DNA from: Trichopria drosophilae
Taxonomy: Eukaryota > Arthropoda > Insecta > Hymenoptera > Diapriidae
Length of the DNA stretch: 64,000 nucleotides
NCBI GenBank assembly: GCA_030407085.1
Contig: CM059582.1
Span: forward strand, 3,348,001 to 3,412,000
Reading direction: 5' to 3'
Of the stretch, positions 42,513 to 53,156 are shown one piece after another. How positions within the stretch are numbered: the first letter of the stretch is position 1; each line of letters starts with the position of its first letter. The notes below the pieces were generated by a model that was not told where the DNA came from, made no database searches, and saw only the letters and a program-made list of their open reading frames with translations. The position numbers and the translations under genes were made by a program.

Positions 42513-45500
42513 TCACTGAGCATGCGCGTGACGAACGAGCAGAACCGCGACATATCCTTGTGGCAAAATCGCAGGGAATTTCGCATTATACGGTAGGTTG
42601 GCAAGCGACAGGCGGCCGCCTACCCGTAGTAATCCACTGGAGTCCAGATACGGATTGAGACGGCGTAACTGACTGTGTACGGGCAGCGTTTGACCCGTTT
42701 GAAGATGACGTGACCCATCTTGTTCCACCGGGTTACTCGTCAACAGGTCAATTTCGCGCGCGAACGTGCGGAGCTGTTCGACCGAAAATATGCGATTCGC
42801 GGCAAGACGCAGTTCCTCAGCCCGCGATAATCCGGCGACTTTAGCTCGCCATTTCCCGGATAATCGCAGACACCAAGCGAGGACTCGGCACATTCGAGGC
42901 CAAGATGAGAAGTCGTAAAAGATCTGCGGAACGACATCTGGTTCGACGTCGGCGTGGTGCGCGGCAAACTTCCGTTCAAGCTGGTCACTTTCAATGACCG
43001 ATGGCGTAAGGTGTGGCCAGCTGGACGGTTCGGAGGCCAGCCAAGATGGCCCATGCCACCACAACTCTGAGGAAGCAATCTCCGCAGCTGACATACCGCG
43101 CGACGCTAAGTCGGCCGGGTTGTCCGTCCCGGGGACGTGTCGCCATGAGATTTCTGGGATCAAGGTGTGAATCTCGGCTACGCGATTTGCGACGAAGATT
43201 TTCCAGTCGTTGGATTGGCCTCGGAGCCATGCTAACACGATGGTTGCGTCTGTCCAGCACTGGACAGCGCAATGTGCAAAGACTGGTAGCGACTTAAGTT
43301 GGCTGATGAGGCGTGCAAGGATGACAGCGCCACACAGCTCTAGGCGTGGGATGCACACCTGTTTCAAAGGCGCCACTCTAGTTTTCGCAGTCAATAAATG
43401 GACTTCGACTATACCCGTCGATGACGTCGTACGAGCGTACACCATGGCAGCGTACGCTTTCATGGAGGCGTCAGAAAATCCATGAAGTTCAACTTGACTG
43501 GCTGGGGATGTACCCAGCCAGCGAGGAATCGAAAGAGCGGAAAGCGCAGGAAGAGCGTCAAAAAAGGCGTCCCATGCAGCTTGCAGGTTCGCAGGAACGG
43601 GAGAATCCCAGGGTACCTTGCACAGCCATAGGCGTTGCATCAGATGCTTAGCCTCGACAACGACCGGCGCAAGCCACCCAAGGGGATCGAATATGCGAGC
43701 GATCTGGGAGAGTATCGTTCGCTTTGTGGTCACTGTGAGGGGCGACAAATTCAAAGTGAAGCAGTATGAGTCAGTGGCTGGACGCCAGGCGATGCCAAGA
43801 ATTTTCACACTGTCATCACTCTGAAGTGCCTTGTCACAGGAGAGCCCGTGATTGGACGGATCAATATCTTCTAGCAAGGCAACAGAGTTGCTAGACCATT
43901 TACGCAACGTAAAATGACCCTTGCCCAATAAGGCGATAGTTTCGTCTCGTATCGCGATTGCGTCCTTGATAGTGTCTGCTCCGAACAGCACGTCATCCAC
44001 AAACATATGAGAGCGCACTACGTCTTTTCCAAGGGGAAAGGCATCACCTTCATCCTCGACTAATTGGCGGAGGACTCGGAGCGCCAAAAAAGGGGCGCTT
44101 GCTGTCCCGTATGTGACGGTCAACAGCTGGTATTCCGAGACGGCATCTGAAGGGTGGCCACGCCACAAGATGCGCTGCAGATCGATGTCGCGGCGATCGA
44201 TCAGAATCTGCCGGTACATCTTTTCGATGTCAGCAGTGTACACCAATCTGTAAGAGCGCCATTGTAGATGCAGTAAGGGTAGATCTGCTTGCAATTGGGC
44301 GCCAACGAACTGCAAATCATTGAGGGATTTGCCAGACGTGGAAATCGCAGACGCATTAAAGACGACTCTGGTCTTTGTGGTCGTACTCGTAACCTTTACG
44401 ACTGGATGGTGGGGGAGGTATACGATGGTAGAAACACTCGAGTGCTTGGGCGCAAGTTTCATGTGCCCGAGAACTTTATATTCATTCATGAAATCCTCGT
44501 ACGCTGAGCGTTCCTCGGGTCGATTCGCGATACGCTTTTCAATCGCGGATAAACATTGTAGTGCGCGGCGATAGGTGTCACCGAGAGCGCATGAAGGGTC
44601 ATCGCGAAGTGGCATGCGCACCACGTAGTGACCGTCATTAGTGCGTGAGTGTGTGTCCTTAAAATGACGCTCAGAAATGACGTCATCCTCTGAAGCAGGA
44701 CTCGCGGCGTTAACCTCCTCTACTTCCCAAAAACGCGATAAGGAAAGATTAAGGTCATCCTTTGGCAGATGCATGTGATGCACCTGAGCGGTGGGGGTGT
44801 CAATTGCCTCACTCGCAGTATTGCTATTACCCGAGAGGACCCATCCAAAGATAGTGTTGAGCGCGACCGGCTCGTCGCGTCGACCGCGAATGATTCCGTC
44901 ACGAAGCGCATACGCGTACAGATCCGCGCCGATAATGACGTGAATCGCCGTGTCAGCTGTCGGATCCCCATCCGCGAACTCGAGACCGCTCAAGTGGGAC
45001 CAGCGTGACAAAGGATAACGAAATTTCGGTACATACGACGTCAGCTGATCGAGAACCAGGGCTTCGGTGGATAACGCGACTTCTTTGGTTTTAACCGAAC
45101 TAATCGAAATAGGCACTACGCGACTGATGGCGCTTGAATGGCCTTGACCGATCCCGCTCACGTTCATTGACGTCAAGTATGTTTTGGTACGCAGGGCATC
45201 GACAGCAGTTTTGGAGATAAAGGTATGTGTCGATCCCTGGTCTAACAGCGCTCGTAACTTCACGACACGTTGTGATGCTCCGAACACCAGCACACACGCG
45301 GTCGCAAGAATTACCTGGGCTGGCACTTGAGGAGTGCTGAGATGCGACTGCACCAGATTGACACTGACATCTGGAGCAGTTGAAGTTGAGGCACTTGCTT
45401 CTGTTGGCGTGTTGGATACGGTGCGCGGTTGAGAATGCAAAAGTGAATGATGGCGCTTTTTACATTTGGCACACGAATGTTCACTTTTACATCCCTCGGT

Positions 45501-46670
45501 TCGATGCGACGCAGAAAGACAATTAAAACACACCGAATGATTCCGTACGATATCCCATCGTTGGGGCACCGACTTTTCATGAAATGCTTTGCATCTGTAA
45601 ACCGGATGTGCATCTTCGCACAAGATGCATTTTACAACAAATTTGGAATTCGCTAAATGGACTGACGAACGCGGAGTAGTGGACGTTTTGACTCGCGGTG
45701 AAACGACTGATTGACGAGACTGTTTCGGATTAGGCGGCAAGGATTCAAGAGCACGCACTTTAGAATTTAAAAACTTAAGTAATTGCGCATATGTTGCAAA
45801 GTCGTCCCCGTCGAATGAAAACTCCCACGCTTCTCTAGTACCTCGATCGAGTCGCTGGGAAATTAAGTAAACTATGATGTCGTCGCTTACCGGGCGACCA
45901 AGTTTTATCAACGCGTCGACTGACTCTTGCGCAGAGTCCATCAGCTGTCGAAGGTCTAAGGGAGACCCTTCGCGAGAAATCGTAGGCAATGCAAATAGCT
46001 TATTTAATAGTAAATATAATAAACGGCGTTTGTTTTCGAACCGTTCTGTGAGTAGTTTCCAGGCTACTTCATAATTTTCCGCGGTGATGTCAATGTGTCG
46101 CAGTAGGGAAGCTGCTTCACCTTCAAGACACGACTTGAGATAATATAATCTCTGGAATGAGTCGAAGGAAGGATCATTTAAAATGAGCGCCTGGAAATGA
46201 TCACGGAAGGCTCGGCATTCAAAAAAGTTCCCGGAGAAACGCGGTAATTTTAATGCAGGTACTTGCGACCTTCGGTGTCCTTCAGTGTTGACCGGAGTGG
46301 ATGCTGGTGCGGTGGTGGTACTCTGCGTTGTGGCAGGAGGAGCAGACAAGCGGATAACAGCAGACAGGCCAGCCACTGTATCAATAAAAACCTCCTCTGC
46401 AGTTGCGAAGAAATCCTCCGTGAAGTATGACTCGGTGCTGCAATTTGCTAATTCCTTGTATGGCAGCATCTCATTGTGGCGCTGCTGCATGGCCTGCCAT
46501 GCAGTTTGAATCAAATTGCGCCGAGCGACCGCCTGGTCATAGGTCAGGTCAGGCTTTTGCAGCATAGCAGCTGCTCGCTTCAGCACACTCAATCCATCAC
46601 TCTGCAACACCATAAGTTGCACAAAGGCATGATACGCTTCGCTAATTTCTCCGTGCTTTCCGCGAGTCAT
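42513..46670 (-). CDS. BEL/Pao Gag-protease-RT-RNase H polyprotein
   Basis: 1,385 residues to a TGA. Order of domains: N-terminal gag helices (from MTRGKHGEISEAY); DUF1759-type capsid (LKLPRFSGNFFECRAFRDHF); cysteine/histidine knuckles (CILCEDAHPVYRC, CFNCLSASHRTEGC, CAKCKKRHH); DUF1758-type aspartic protease with LRALLDQGSTHTFIS, where D-Q-G-S replaces the usual D-T/S-G as in some Pao elements; RT with YTADIEKMYRQILIDRRD and FVDDVLFGAD (FVDD catalytic pair); RNase H with LHGFSDASMKAYAAMVY; and a zinc-binding HHCC region beginning near the stop (YLDSSGLLRVGGRLSLANLP). The frame continues after the TGA straight into the integrase, so this is one nonsense change in an otherwise complete gene. 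Start chosen as the Met after the 650-base leader. Confidence 0.95.
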   Translation of the reverse strand: MTRGKHGEISEAYHAFVQLMVLQSDGLSVLKRAAAMLQKPDLTYDQAVARRNLIQTAWQAMQQRHNEMLPYKELANCSTESYFTEDFFATAEEVFIDTVAGLSAVIRLSAPPATTQSTTTAPASTPVNTEGHRRSQVPALKLPRFSGNFFECRAFRDHFQALILNDPSFDSFQRLYYLKSCLEGEAASLLRHIDITAENYEVAWKLLTERFENKRRLLYLLLNKLFALPTISREGSPLDLRQLMDSAQESVDALIKLGRPVSDDIIVYLISQRLDRGTREAWEFSFDGDDFATYAQLLKFLNSKVRALESLPPNPKQSRQSVVSPRVKTSTTPRSSVHLANSKFVVKCILCEDAHPVYRCKAFHEKSVPQRWDIVRNHSVCFNCLSASHRTEGCKSEHSCAKCKKRHHSLLHSQPRTVSNTPTEASASTSTAPDVSVNLVQSHLSTPQVPAQVILATACVLVFGASQRVVKLRALLDQGSTHTFISKTAVDALRTKTYLTSMNVSGIGQGHSSAISRVVPISISSVKTKEVALSTEALVLDQLTSYVPKFRYPLSRWSHLSGLEFADGDPTADTAIHVIIGADLYAYALRDGIIRGRRDEPVALNTIFGWVLSGNSNTASEAIDTPTAQVHHMHLPKDDLNLSLSRFWEVEEVNAASPASEDDVISERHFKDTHSRTNDGHYVVRMPLRDDPSCALGDTYRRALQCLSAIEKRIANRPEERSAYEDFMNEYKVLGHMKLAPKHSSVSTIVYLPHHPVVKVTSTTTKTRVVFNASAISTSGKSLNDLQFVGAQLQADLPLLHLQWRSYRLVYTADIEKMYRQILIDRRDIDLQRILWRGHPSDAVSEYQLLTVTYGTASAPFLALRVLRQLVEDEGDAFPLGKDVVRSHMFVDDVLFGADTIKDAIAIRDETIALLGKGHFTLRKWSSNSVALLEDIDPSNHGLSCDKALQSDDSVKILGIAWRPATDSYCFTLNLSPLTVTTKRTILSQIARIFDPLGWLAPVVVEAKHLMQRLWLCKVPWDSPVPANLQAAWDAFFDALPALSALSIPRWLGTSPASQVELHGFSDASMKAYAAMVYARTTSSTGIVEVHLLTAKTRVAPLKQVCIPRLELCGAVILARLISQLKSLPVFAHCAVQCWTDATIVLAWLRGQSNDWKIFVANRVAEIHTLIPEISWRHVPGTDNPADLASRGMSAAEIASSELWWHGPSWLASEPSSWPHLTPSVIESDQLERKFAAHHADVEPDVVPQIFYDFSSWPRMCRVLAWCLRLSGKWRAKVAGLSRAEELRLAANRIFSVEQLRTFAREIDLLTSNPVEQDGSRHLQTGQTLPVHSQLRRLNPYLDSSGLLRVGGRLSLANLPYNAKFPAILPQGYVAVLLVRHAHAQ

Positions 46671-47316
46671 GGTGTTGCGGTCGTATGCACTTTAATTGAA
46701 CGACGTGAAAAGACGTTTCGTTTCACGTGAGTGCACACGAAATTCAGCGCTTCTATTGATACGCGCGGCTCGGGAGCTGCCAAGAGAATGCAGTCACGGA
46801 AGGATTGGGGCGGTCCGTCCAACCGGCTGATTGGTCGACCGCGAAAGTGAAAGTGAACTCGTGCCCAATAGCGCGCTCGGTGGGTGGGAACCTCCGGAGC
46901 GTCCGAAGTCAGTTGCGGAAGGAACCGACTGCCACCGAGACGTGTTTACGCCGTTCGGTGAAGTGGAGAGGCAACTCGCCGTGACGTCACGAGTCGGCCT
47001 GAGGAGGAGTGGAATCTGGTGATTCCGAAAACGGCCGAAGGTAGCCGAGAGCGTGCGCGTTAAGTAGGCACCTACTTAATATGATTAGCGCGGCGCGCTC
47101 GCATAAATTTGAATTTATGCGTGTATACTTTTTTATGCACTTTCACAGGGGTTCACAGTCACTAAAATCCAGCACTGTAATCCAGAATTGGCACTATGCG
47201 TCCACAAATGTCCGAAATTGTCCGAAAGGTTACGAAAATTGCCCGAAAATTCCGAAATTGCAGTTCTAATTATTACGTTTAAAACGCTAGGAATAGATCC
47301 TGGCAGGATCGCCAAA
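46671..47316 (-). other. BEL/Pao leader with primer-binding site
   Basis: Between the 5' LTR and the gag start. The primer-binding site TGGCGATCCTGCCAGG lies next to the LTR. It contains the untranslated leader; the small ORFs here are not convincing. Confidence 0.7.
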
Positions 47317-47998
47317 TGTTTTTCGGTGCAGGATTTGCACTAATATTAAATCACTGCACGCGGTTGCGGGTCCAGGATTATCGCCGTAGCGTTTATTAGA
47401 TCAGGAAAATTGCATAATTGAAATAAAACGGAGTTCTTAGCACTCACAAACAGCTTTAATGATTAAAAATTCACTGAACATTATAAAATTAGCGCGTAAC
47501 AAAATGTCTGATTTTGGCGTAAAGGCGGAAAGATTCGCACGTGGCGACGAGAAAATTGTTCCCTTTTTTTTACGGAACTCACTTTTTCACTGGCGGCGCG
47601 ATTTACAATAAAAAAGGATCGAATGCGGATAGTGAGGCAACTCACTCGATCATTATCGATCACTTCAAAACGCGATGGAGTTTTGAAGAGCGGGCGAAAA
47701 TCTTCAAATTTTCGGAGCGACACATTCGCGAAGCGCACGGATGTACGGTCGCTAGATTTCTATTTTTTTTTTGAAAAGATTTCCGGCGGAAATCTTCTCG
47801 GGCACTTTCCAGGAAGTGAGAGTTTAACGCCGGATAATGGAAATCAGCGCCTTCACTTCTTGGAAAACGCCCGCGGATTTCAATTTTGATCCTCGCCGTG
47901 GCGAGGTCGGTAACGTATCGGGTACAAAGTCGTACTAGGTACGGGCGCTGACGCACAGATGGCGCGTGCAGTACGAATTGCGCTGTTATAGCGCAACA
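47317..47998 (-). repeat. BEL/Pao 5' LTR
   Basis: 682 bp, starting TGTTTTTCGGTGCAGG and ending AGCGCAACA on the plus strand. Followed on the minus strand by the primer-binding site at 47300-47315. Confidence 0.95.
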
Positions 47999-48848
47999 CT
48001 CCGAATAACCATTCTGTTTGTTCTGTACTTTTTAAAATTTGTTGCATTTTTTCTTCATATCGACCTATGCCGAATGCTTTCCTGGCCTCAGACAGCTCAT
48101 AAAACAACTCTGATAGAGCTTTGACCGAATTAGACAGTTTGCCTAATAACGACTCCCTGTCCAGTGGTTCTTCGTTGTCGTTTAAAATAGCGCTAAGTAC
48201 TGCAGACGTTGCTGATAAAGCTGCTCCTGTCAGGTTCTGATAATCTTTGAAATGAAGATCTTTGGCGAGAGCTCTTGGATGCAGGTCGACTGCTATTTCT
48301 TCATTCATGTTTGGAGCCACCAAGTTTATCTGTCCCTTCCTCGGAATCGAATCCAACAGCTTTTCTTTCTCACGTTCTTGAGTTAAGCCAGATTTCGTCC
48401 AGATCGCAATCCTGTCAGCTATGTCTTGTTGAATTTTAATTTGCTCAGTCGACAAGCCCCCCCCCCCCCCCGAATGGAAATTAAGTCCCTGGTTTGACCT
48501 TGGACCATTCGACGATTGGGGAAACCGGGGAGCTTGTCTAGTGGCCATCTGCGGAGCCCGAACACTCATTGGGACCTCGGCGGATGGCTGGAACACAAAG
48601 GCTCCGTAGCGCGAGCCGGGCGGTCTTCGGAGGTGACCCGTAATGATTTCCTCGGCTACCTCCACCTCAAGGGTCTCTAAAGACAGCTTCCTCGGATCCT
48701 CCGAACAGTGCAATTTCCCTTTCTTCTTTTTTTTTTCGTCGACAACTGCCCGGTGACGAACTCTCTGGTCCGACACCCCTATGCTCACTACTGTCTCGAC
48801 CTTCCTTTTTGCCATCTCCTTTACTGGCAACCCTTTGGATACTATCAC
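47999..48848 (-). pseudogene. DIRS-like Gag, N-terminal main part (split by the BEL/Pao element)
   Basis: Minus-strand frame from MIVSKGLPVKEMAKRKVETV. Contents: a basic N-terminus, an RRPPGSRYGAFVFQP block, a Pro/Ser/Gly-rich linker with a Gly run (a poly-C tract on the plus strand), and a helical core (STEQIKIQQDIADRIAIWTK, IPRKGQINLVAPNMNEEIAV, LSNSVKALSELFYELSEARK). It is typical of DIRS gag in layout, preceding the RT in the element order. The last codons of the listed frame beyond 47999 run into the LTR. The true C-terminus lies at about 40555-40620 on the far side (DNLKSVIENARALQKNLQRN). Confidence 0.8.
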
Positions 48849-49269
48849 CTTGTGGTGGGGGGGGGGGGCTGAACAAACACCATATAGGAGGCCCTAAGTC
48901 GATAGCAGTGTGAGTGGTGAGAGAGTGCGGATCCCTATAAACCGGGCTCTCCGATGAATGGCTCGGGGCTCTATAAACGGGCTTCTCCGATGAATGTGGG
49001 TATGAGTGAGGCTAGAAACTCAAGCGCCACCTCGACCTTCGGGCTGGAGGGGGTGGGGCAAAGGACCTCTGAGGTGCCGTGACCAAGAATGGATCCCCCA
49101 ATCCATAGGTGGGAGCTATCGTGCCTAAGGATGCATGGTACAGGGAAGCTGTACTGCTAACGATGCCCTTGGGATACCGAGCGACCTCCCATTGTACATA
49201 GCCTTCACCTCGTATCGCGGGGCTCTGCGAGGTGTGACCTTTATTTCCCTAGCTTCTCGTGGGACTCAA
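48849..49269. other. Junction of DIRS-like 5' end and LINE 5' UTR
   Basis: A C/G run lies at 48857-48868. From about 48900 the sequence has the look of a LINE 5' UTR with two direct copies of CTCTATAAACGGGCT- and TCTCCGATGAAT-type motifs (48935-48995). No gene. Confidence 0.5.
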
Positions 49270-50299
49270 ATGGATGCACAGAAGAACCAAATTATACAAA
49301 AAGAGCCTCAGGTGCCTTGCACCGAGGAGGAAACATAGGATGTGGCTAAGGACACTCTGATGGAGACCGGTACGGCGGAAGACACTCGTCCAAGCCCGAT
49401 CCGAATGAACGGCGCACAGAGGCGAAAGGCCAAATGGGTGGCAAACGAGGAAGCGAAGAGAAGGGCGGAGGCGGTCTCCCCGTTCTGGAGCGTCCTTCAC
49501 CGAGAGTAAGCGTTTCGAGGAAGAAAAAGGCGGCATCTTCCGTGGCTGGGGCTAGAACCCGTCTGGAAGAGCATCCAGGATCGACCTCAACCGCTAAAGA
49601 ATCGATGGGTCCTCCCTCTGGGGATACAAGGAAGGCCGAGAGGAGCGTTTCAGATCCCACAGCCAAACCCCGAGGGAAGAAGGCCAAAGGTAAGCAGGGG
49701 CAAGAATCCGCAATAAGGATGTCATACTCGACGGCCGCTGCTGGACGCCTAAGGGTATTGATTGCGTTTGGCGAGGACGTAGGGGAGTGGGTCGAGATGG
49801 GCGTCTTTGACGAACTCAGGGGGTCATCATTGACCAGGTTGTGGACATCCCGGAACGGGGGTTCATACCCAGATTCGTGGAGTCTTACCTGCGAGGAGAA
49901 ATTGTCACCTTTGCTTGTGTGGATGACGAGAGTGCCTGTTGGCTGCGGGAAGCAATTCCGCAGATAACCATTGATGGGGGCCGAAAGGTGAGGCTTGTAC
50001 TCCCTGAGGAACTCGGCAAGAGAGTTAAAATGACGGTACTCGCGCCACCACCCAAGAAGGAGACTAGCATCCTACCTAAAATCTTGGACAGGCAGAATGC
50101 TGGGTTGAGGGTCGGGACGTGGGTTGTCCACCGTAGGGAGAAGCTGCCGCATGGCACCCTTCTGGTTCTCGGAGTGGACGACGACTCGGTCAAGCGCCTC
50201 GAGTCTCGCGGCTACCAAGCTTATCTGGGGACAGGAGGGGTTGTGTTCAGGCCAACCTCTAAAAACCCGAAAATTCAGCGACGGGAGCTTCCAGGGTGA
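49270..50299 (+). pseudogene. R1/LOA-like LINE ORF1
   Basis: Starts MDAQKNQIIQKEPQVPCTEE at 49270 and meets a stop at about 49336. The content continues in other frames: 49434-49850 (basic Ser/Lys-rich region) and 49841-50299 (DIPERGFIPRFVESYLRGEI, then DDESACWLREAIPQITIDGG and VLAPPPKKETSILPKILDRQ). The last part resembles the DUF4780-type domain found in ORF1 of several insect LINEs; this family name is from memory of its general pattern. At least two frameshifts and one stop make it non-functional. Confidence 0.65.
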
Positions 50300-50309
50300 C
50301 TTAGCTTTA

Positions 50310-51002
50310 ATGGCTAACGGTCGTGCGCAAATTTTCCAGATTAACTTGCATCGCTGCAAAGGTGCCTCAGCTCAACTTATGAGGGACCTGCAAGTGACGC
50401 ATACAAACTCAGCCATGGCACTAATACAGGAGCCGTGGTGCTACAAAGGTCAGATTCGGGGCCTGAGTAGGATCGGCACAGTCTACGCCAGTGGACTTCA
50501 TGAAATGCAGAGGGCATGTGTAGTTCTTAAGAACATGGACTCTGCCCTGCCAGAGGAATTCTCTACTAGAGACCTTGCTTCGGGCAAAGTTTCTCAGGGA
50601 ATAGGGGAAAGGAGCTTGGTGATTGTATCAGCCTGCTTTGCGCACGATAGGGAAACTCCCCCGGAGGAGCTAACTAGGTTAGTCAGGTACTGCGCAAATG
50701 CGGGCTTTGATCTCCTCATTGGTTGTGATGCAAATGCTCATAGTACTCTGTGGGGGAGCACCGATACAAATGAGAGAGGGGAGGCCTTCATGGAATATCT
50801 AATATCCACTAACCTCGAAATTTTTAACGAGGGAGTTGAGCCAACGTTTGTAACGGCAACCAGAAGAGAGGTCCTTGATCGCACTCTATGCAGCCGAGGC
50901 ATGCGTGAGGCTGTCCAGGAGTGGAGGGTTATTCGTGAACCCTCGCTCTCGAGTTTCGTTTATACCGACAGTTGGAAACAGGAACTACGTGTAGGCAAAT
51001 GA
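50310..51002 (+). pseudogene. R1/LOA-like LINE endonuclease
   Basis: From MANGRAQIFQINLHRCKGAS: QINLHRC start motif, ALIQEPWCYKGQIRGL (catalytic Glu), SACFAHDRETPPEELTRLV, LLIGCDANAHSTLWGSTDTN (Asp and Asn), and PTFVTATRREVLDRTLC (the expected 'R-x-x-V-L-D'-type strand). The C-terminal SDH block is missing, removed by the deletion that fuses this region to the RT near 50998. It nicks target DNA in active relatives. Confidence 0.82.
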
Positions 51003-51334
51003 CTACAGACCGATCAGCCTAACATCTTTCCTATTAAAATTATTGAAAAAATTAGTTGAGAGGTATCTGATAGAAGGTCCTTTGGTACGCTCACCTCTTC
51101 ATGGGGAACAGTATGCCTACCAGGCTGGCAAATCTGCTGAGTTGGCACTTATGTCAGCCGGGGGCTTTATAGAGAAGCAACTCAGTACGAAGGGAACGTG
51201 CATCAGTGCTTTCCTAGATATTGAGGGTGGTTTTAACCGCACCTCCGTGGAAGTGATACGGAAAGGAGCGGAAGAACATGGAGTGCCCAATGAACTCATA
51301 AGTTGGATTATGAGCACCCTTAGAAATAGATATA
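50998..51334 (+). pseudogene. R1/LOA-like LINE RT, N-terminal half
   Basis: NDYRPISLTSFLLKLLKKLV, then QYAYQAGKSAELALMSAGGF and ISAFLDIEGGFNRTSVEVIR, the last carrying the first catalytic Asp box (F-L-D-I-E-G-G-F-N, where the second Asp is Asn as in several LOA-type RTs). The frame is broken at 51335 by the TA-flanked insertion. Confidence 0.82.
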
Positions 51335-52381
51335 GGGGAGACCGGGGATATGTGTCCACGCTTTTAACATTTTGGTCGATTTCTCGTAAACTGTCTAAGA
51401 TAATTAGCTCAAAATTGAATGTCATATACTTTAATCCTCCTATTTAAAAGGAGAGCAGTTTCATACACTAGACTTGTAGTGTTTCGGAGAAATAAGTGTC
51501 TATAGGCAACGGTTATAGCGTGGACAAATAGCCCCAATAGCGGGGTCATTTGTCTACGCTTATGGGGCCAACTGTCCACCTAAAAAACTAACAATAATTG
51601 TTATAAATTTTTATGTTTATCGGTAATATTCATATTACAAAACTATACCGAACTATAACATGTGTAAATAACGACGTGATTTAAGTATAACACACGTTTT
51701 TAGTCTACTTCGATCGAATAACCTACCCATACAGCACAGACGTTGCAAATATATAACGGTTATGTTGCAGGAATGTAAAAATGTCCGACTTCGTAACCGT
51801 TATATATCAGTAACGCATTTGGTATGTAACAAAACATTTTGTGCTGTCTGGGTATGAAGGTGACACAACGCGATATAATGTTTAATAGGCATACATAATC
51901 TGTATCATAGCCGACTCATTCGTTAAGTTTTATCTATAAATATAATACTATTAATATTATTTGAAGTTGTATTTATTCATTTACGTTGACAATGCTTTGT
52001 AGACACCCAGCCCTGCACTCTTTTTGATTATTAACGCATTACTAAATTTTTATGCAGTGGAATTAAAGTACGAAACTTATCATATCTGTAAAAGAAAGCC
52101 TTCTTGATATTATTATATGAAATTCATTTGATTTTGCGCTAAAATGTAAATCTATCATGATCTTTTCTTACGACGAATAATGTCAATAAATTTTATATCG
52201 CAGTTTCAAACACTAACCGTACAGTTTCAGTATGTCGAAATAAAATAAATGCCTGAAGTATCACTTAGTTTTATTGCCGGAAATATTGCGATCGATGTTT
52301 TTTAAATTTGAAGTAATTAATATTCAAGATAGATACCTTGTGGACAGATAGCCCACGTAGACATCCAACCTCAGTCTCCCC
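51335..52381. mobile_element. TA-flanked 1,047-bp non-autonomous DNA element inside the RT
   Basis: Starts GGGGAGACCGGGG and ends with the complement of GGGGAGACTGAGG, flanked by TA (51333-51334, 52382-52383). Subterminal GATATGTGTCCAC and GTGGACAGATAGC repeats pair in inverted orientation, and GTGGACAAATAGCCCC recurs at about 51512. Removing the element with one TA restores the RT frame (LRNRY then IYTEWQEG). No transposase. Confidence 0.82.
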
Positions 52382-52383
52382 TA

Positions 52384-53156
52384 TTTATACGGAATGGCAG
52401 GAGGGGATGATCTCTGAGGGTTGTCCTCAAGGTGGAGTGTTGTCCTCACTTCTTTGGAACCTGGTAGCTGACAGCTTGATCAGGAAACTCAACGATAGTG
52501 GAATCTATGCGATTGTATATGCGGACGATATTGTTATCCTCGCTAGAGGCAACTACGGGGAAGTTTTGCAGGAGCTTGTCCAAGAAGCCTTGAGGGTTGT
52601 GGAAAAATGGTGCAACGAGAAAGCGCTATCGATACATCCGGAAAAAATTGCCGTCATCACTTTCTCTAGAAGATATAAGATCAAAAAACTCAGGGAAATG
52701 GTGATTGGCTGGAAGCAGGTGCCATATGTCAGCGAAACCAAATATCTTGGAGTAACCCTTGATAAAAAGTTAAACTGGAATGGTCACCTGGAAGATAAAT
52801 GTCAGAAAGCAATTGCCACTTTCTGGCATTGTAGGAGAGCTCTTGGTAACAGTTGGGGTCTAGGACCGAAACAGCTGCTCTGGATCTACCAACAGATTGT
52901 GTTACCAAGGATCACCTGTGCCACGCCAATTTGGTGGCAGAGGACGGAAAAGACCCAAGTTCAACAAAAATTGAACAAGGTACAGGCTATGTTCCTCAGG
53001 GGCATTTGCTCAGTAAGGAAGAGTACACCCATAGCCGCAGTGAGGTCCTTTTTGGGCGTACCGTCCATGGCTCAGGCAGTAAAATGCGAAGCCATGAGAA
53101 CCATTACGAACGGCATCTTTGCGAGATTTCCCTTTCCTCCCTCCACCTCTCAATGA
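52384..53156 (+). pseudogene. R1/LOA-like LINE RT, C-terminal half
   Basis: Continues IYTEWQEGMISEGCPQGGVL, then IYAIVYADDIVILARG (YADD catalytic pair), WCNEKALSIHPEKIAVITFS and YVSETKYLGVTLDKKLNWNG (thumb). The C-terminal domain has IYQQIVLPRITCATPIWWQR and RGICSVRKSTPIAAVRSFLG. It stops at 53156, before the usual end of such proteins, so it is truncated. Confidence 0.85.

Larger units (their letters stand above)
40626..47998 (-). mobile_element. BEL/Pao LTR retrotransposon, nearly intact, inserted in the DIRS-like gag
   Basis: Two 682-bp LTRs (40626-41307 and 47317-47998) start TGT and end ACA on the plus strand and differ at only a few positions I could see. The 5-bp target duplication CTCCG is at 40621-40625 and 47999-48003. 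Rejoining the flanks there restores an open DIRS gag frame (EWLFG then DNLKSVIENARALQ). The primer-binding site is on the minus strand just inside the right LTR (TGGCGATCCTGCCAGG, 47300-47315). One polyprotein frame of about 1,760 codons is broken by a single TGA. Confidence 0.96.

Noticed and set aside
41931..46730. Plus-strand ORFs opposite the BEL/Pao polyprotein
   Set aside because: Antisense shadows of a well-supported minus-strand gene.
40790..47956. ORFs inside the BEL/Pao LTRs repeated at both ends
   Set aside because: Non-coding LTR sequence; the duplication reflects the two LTRs.
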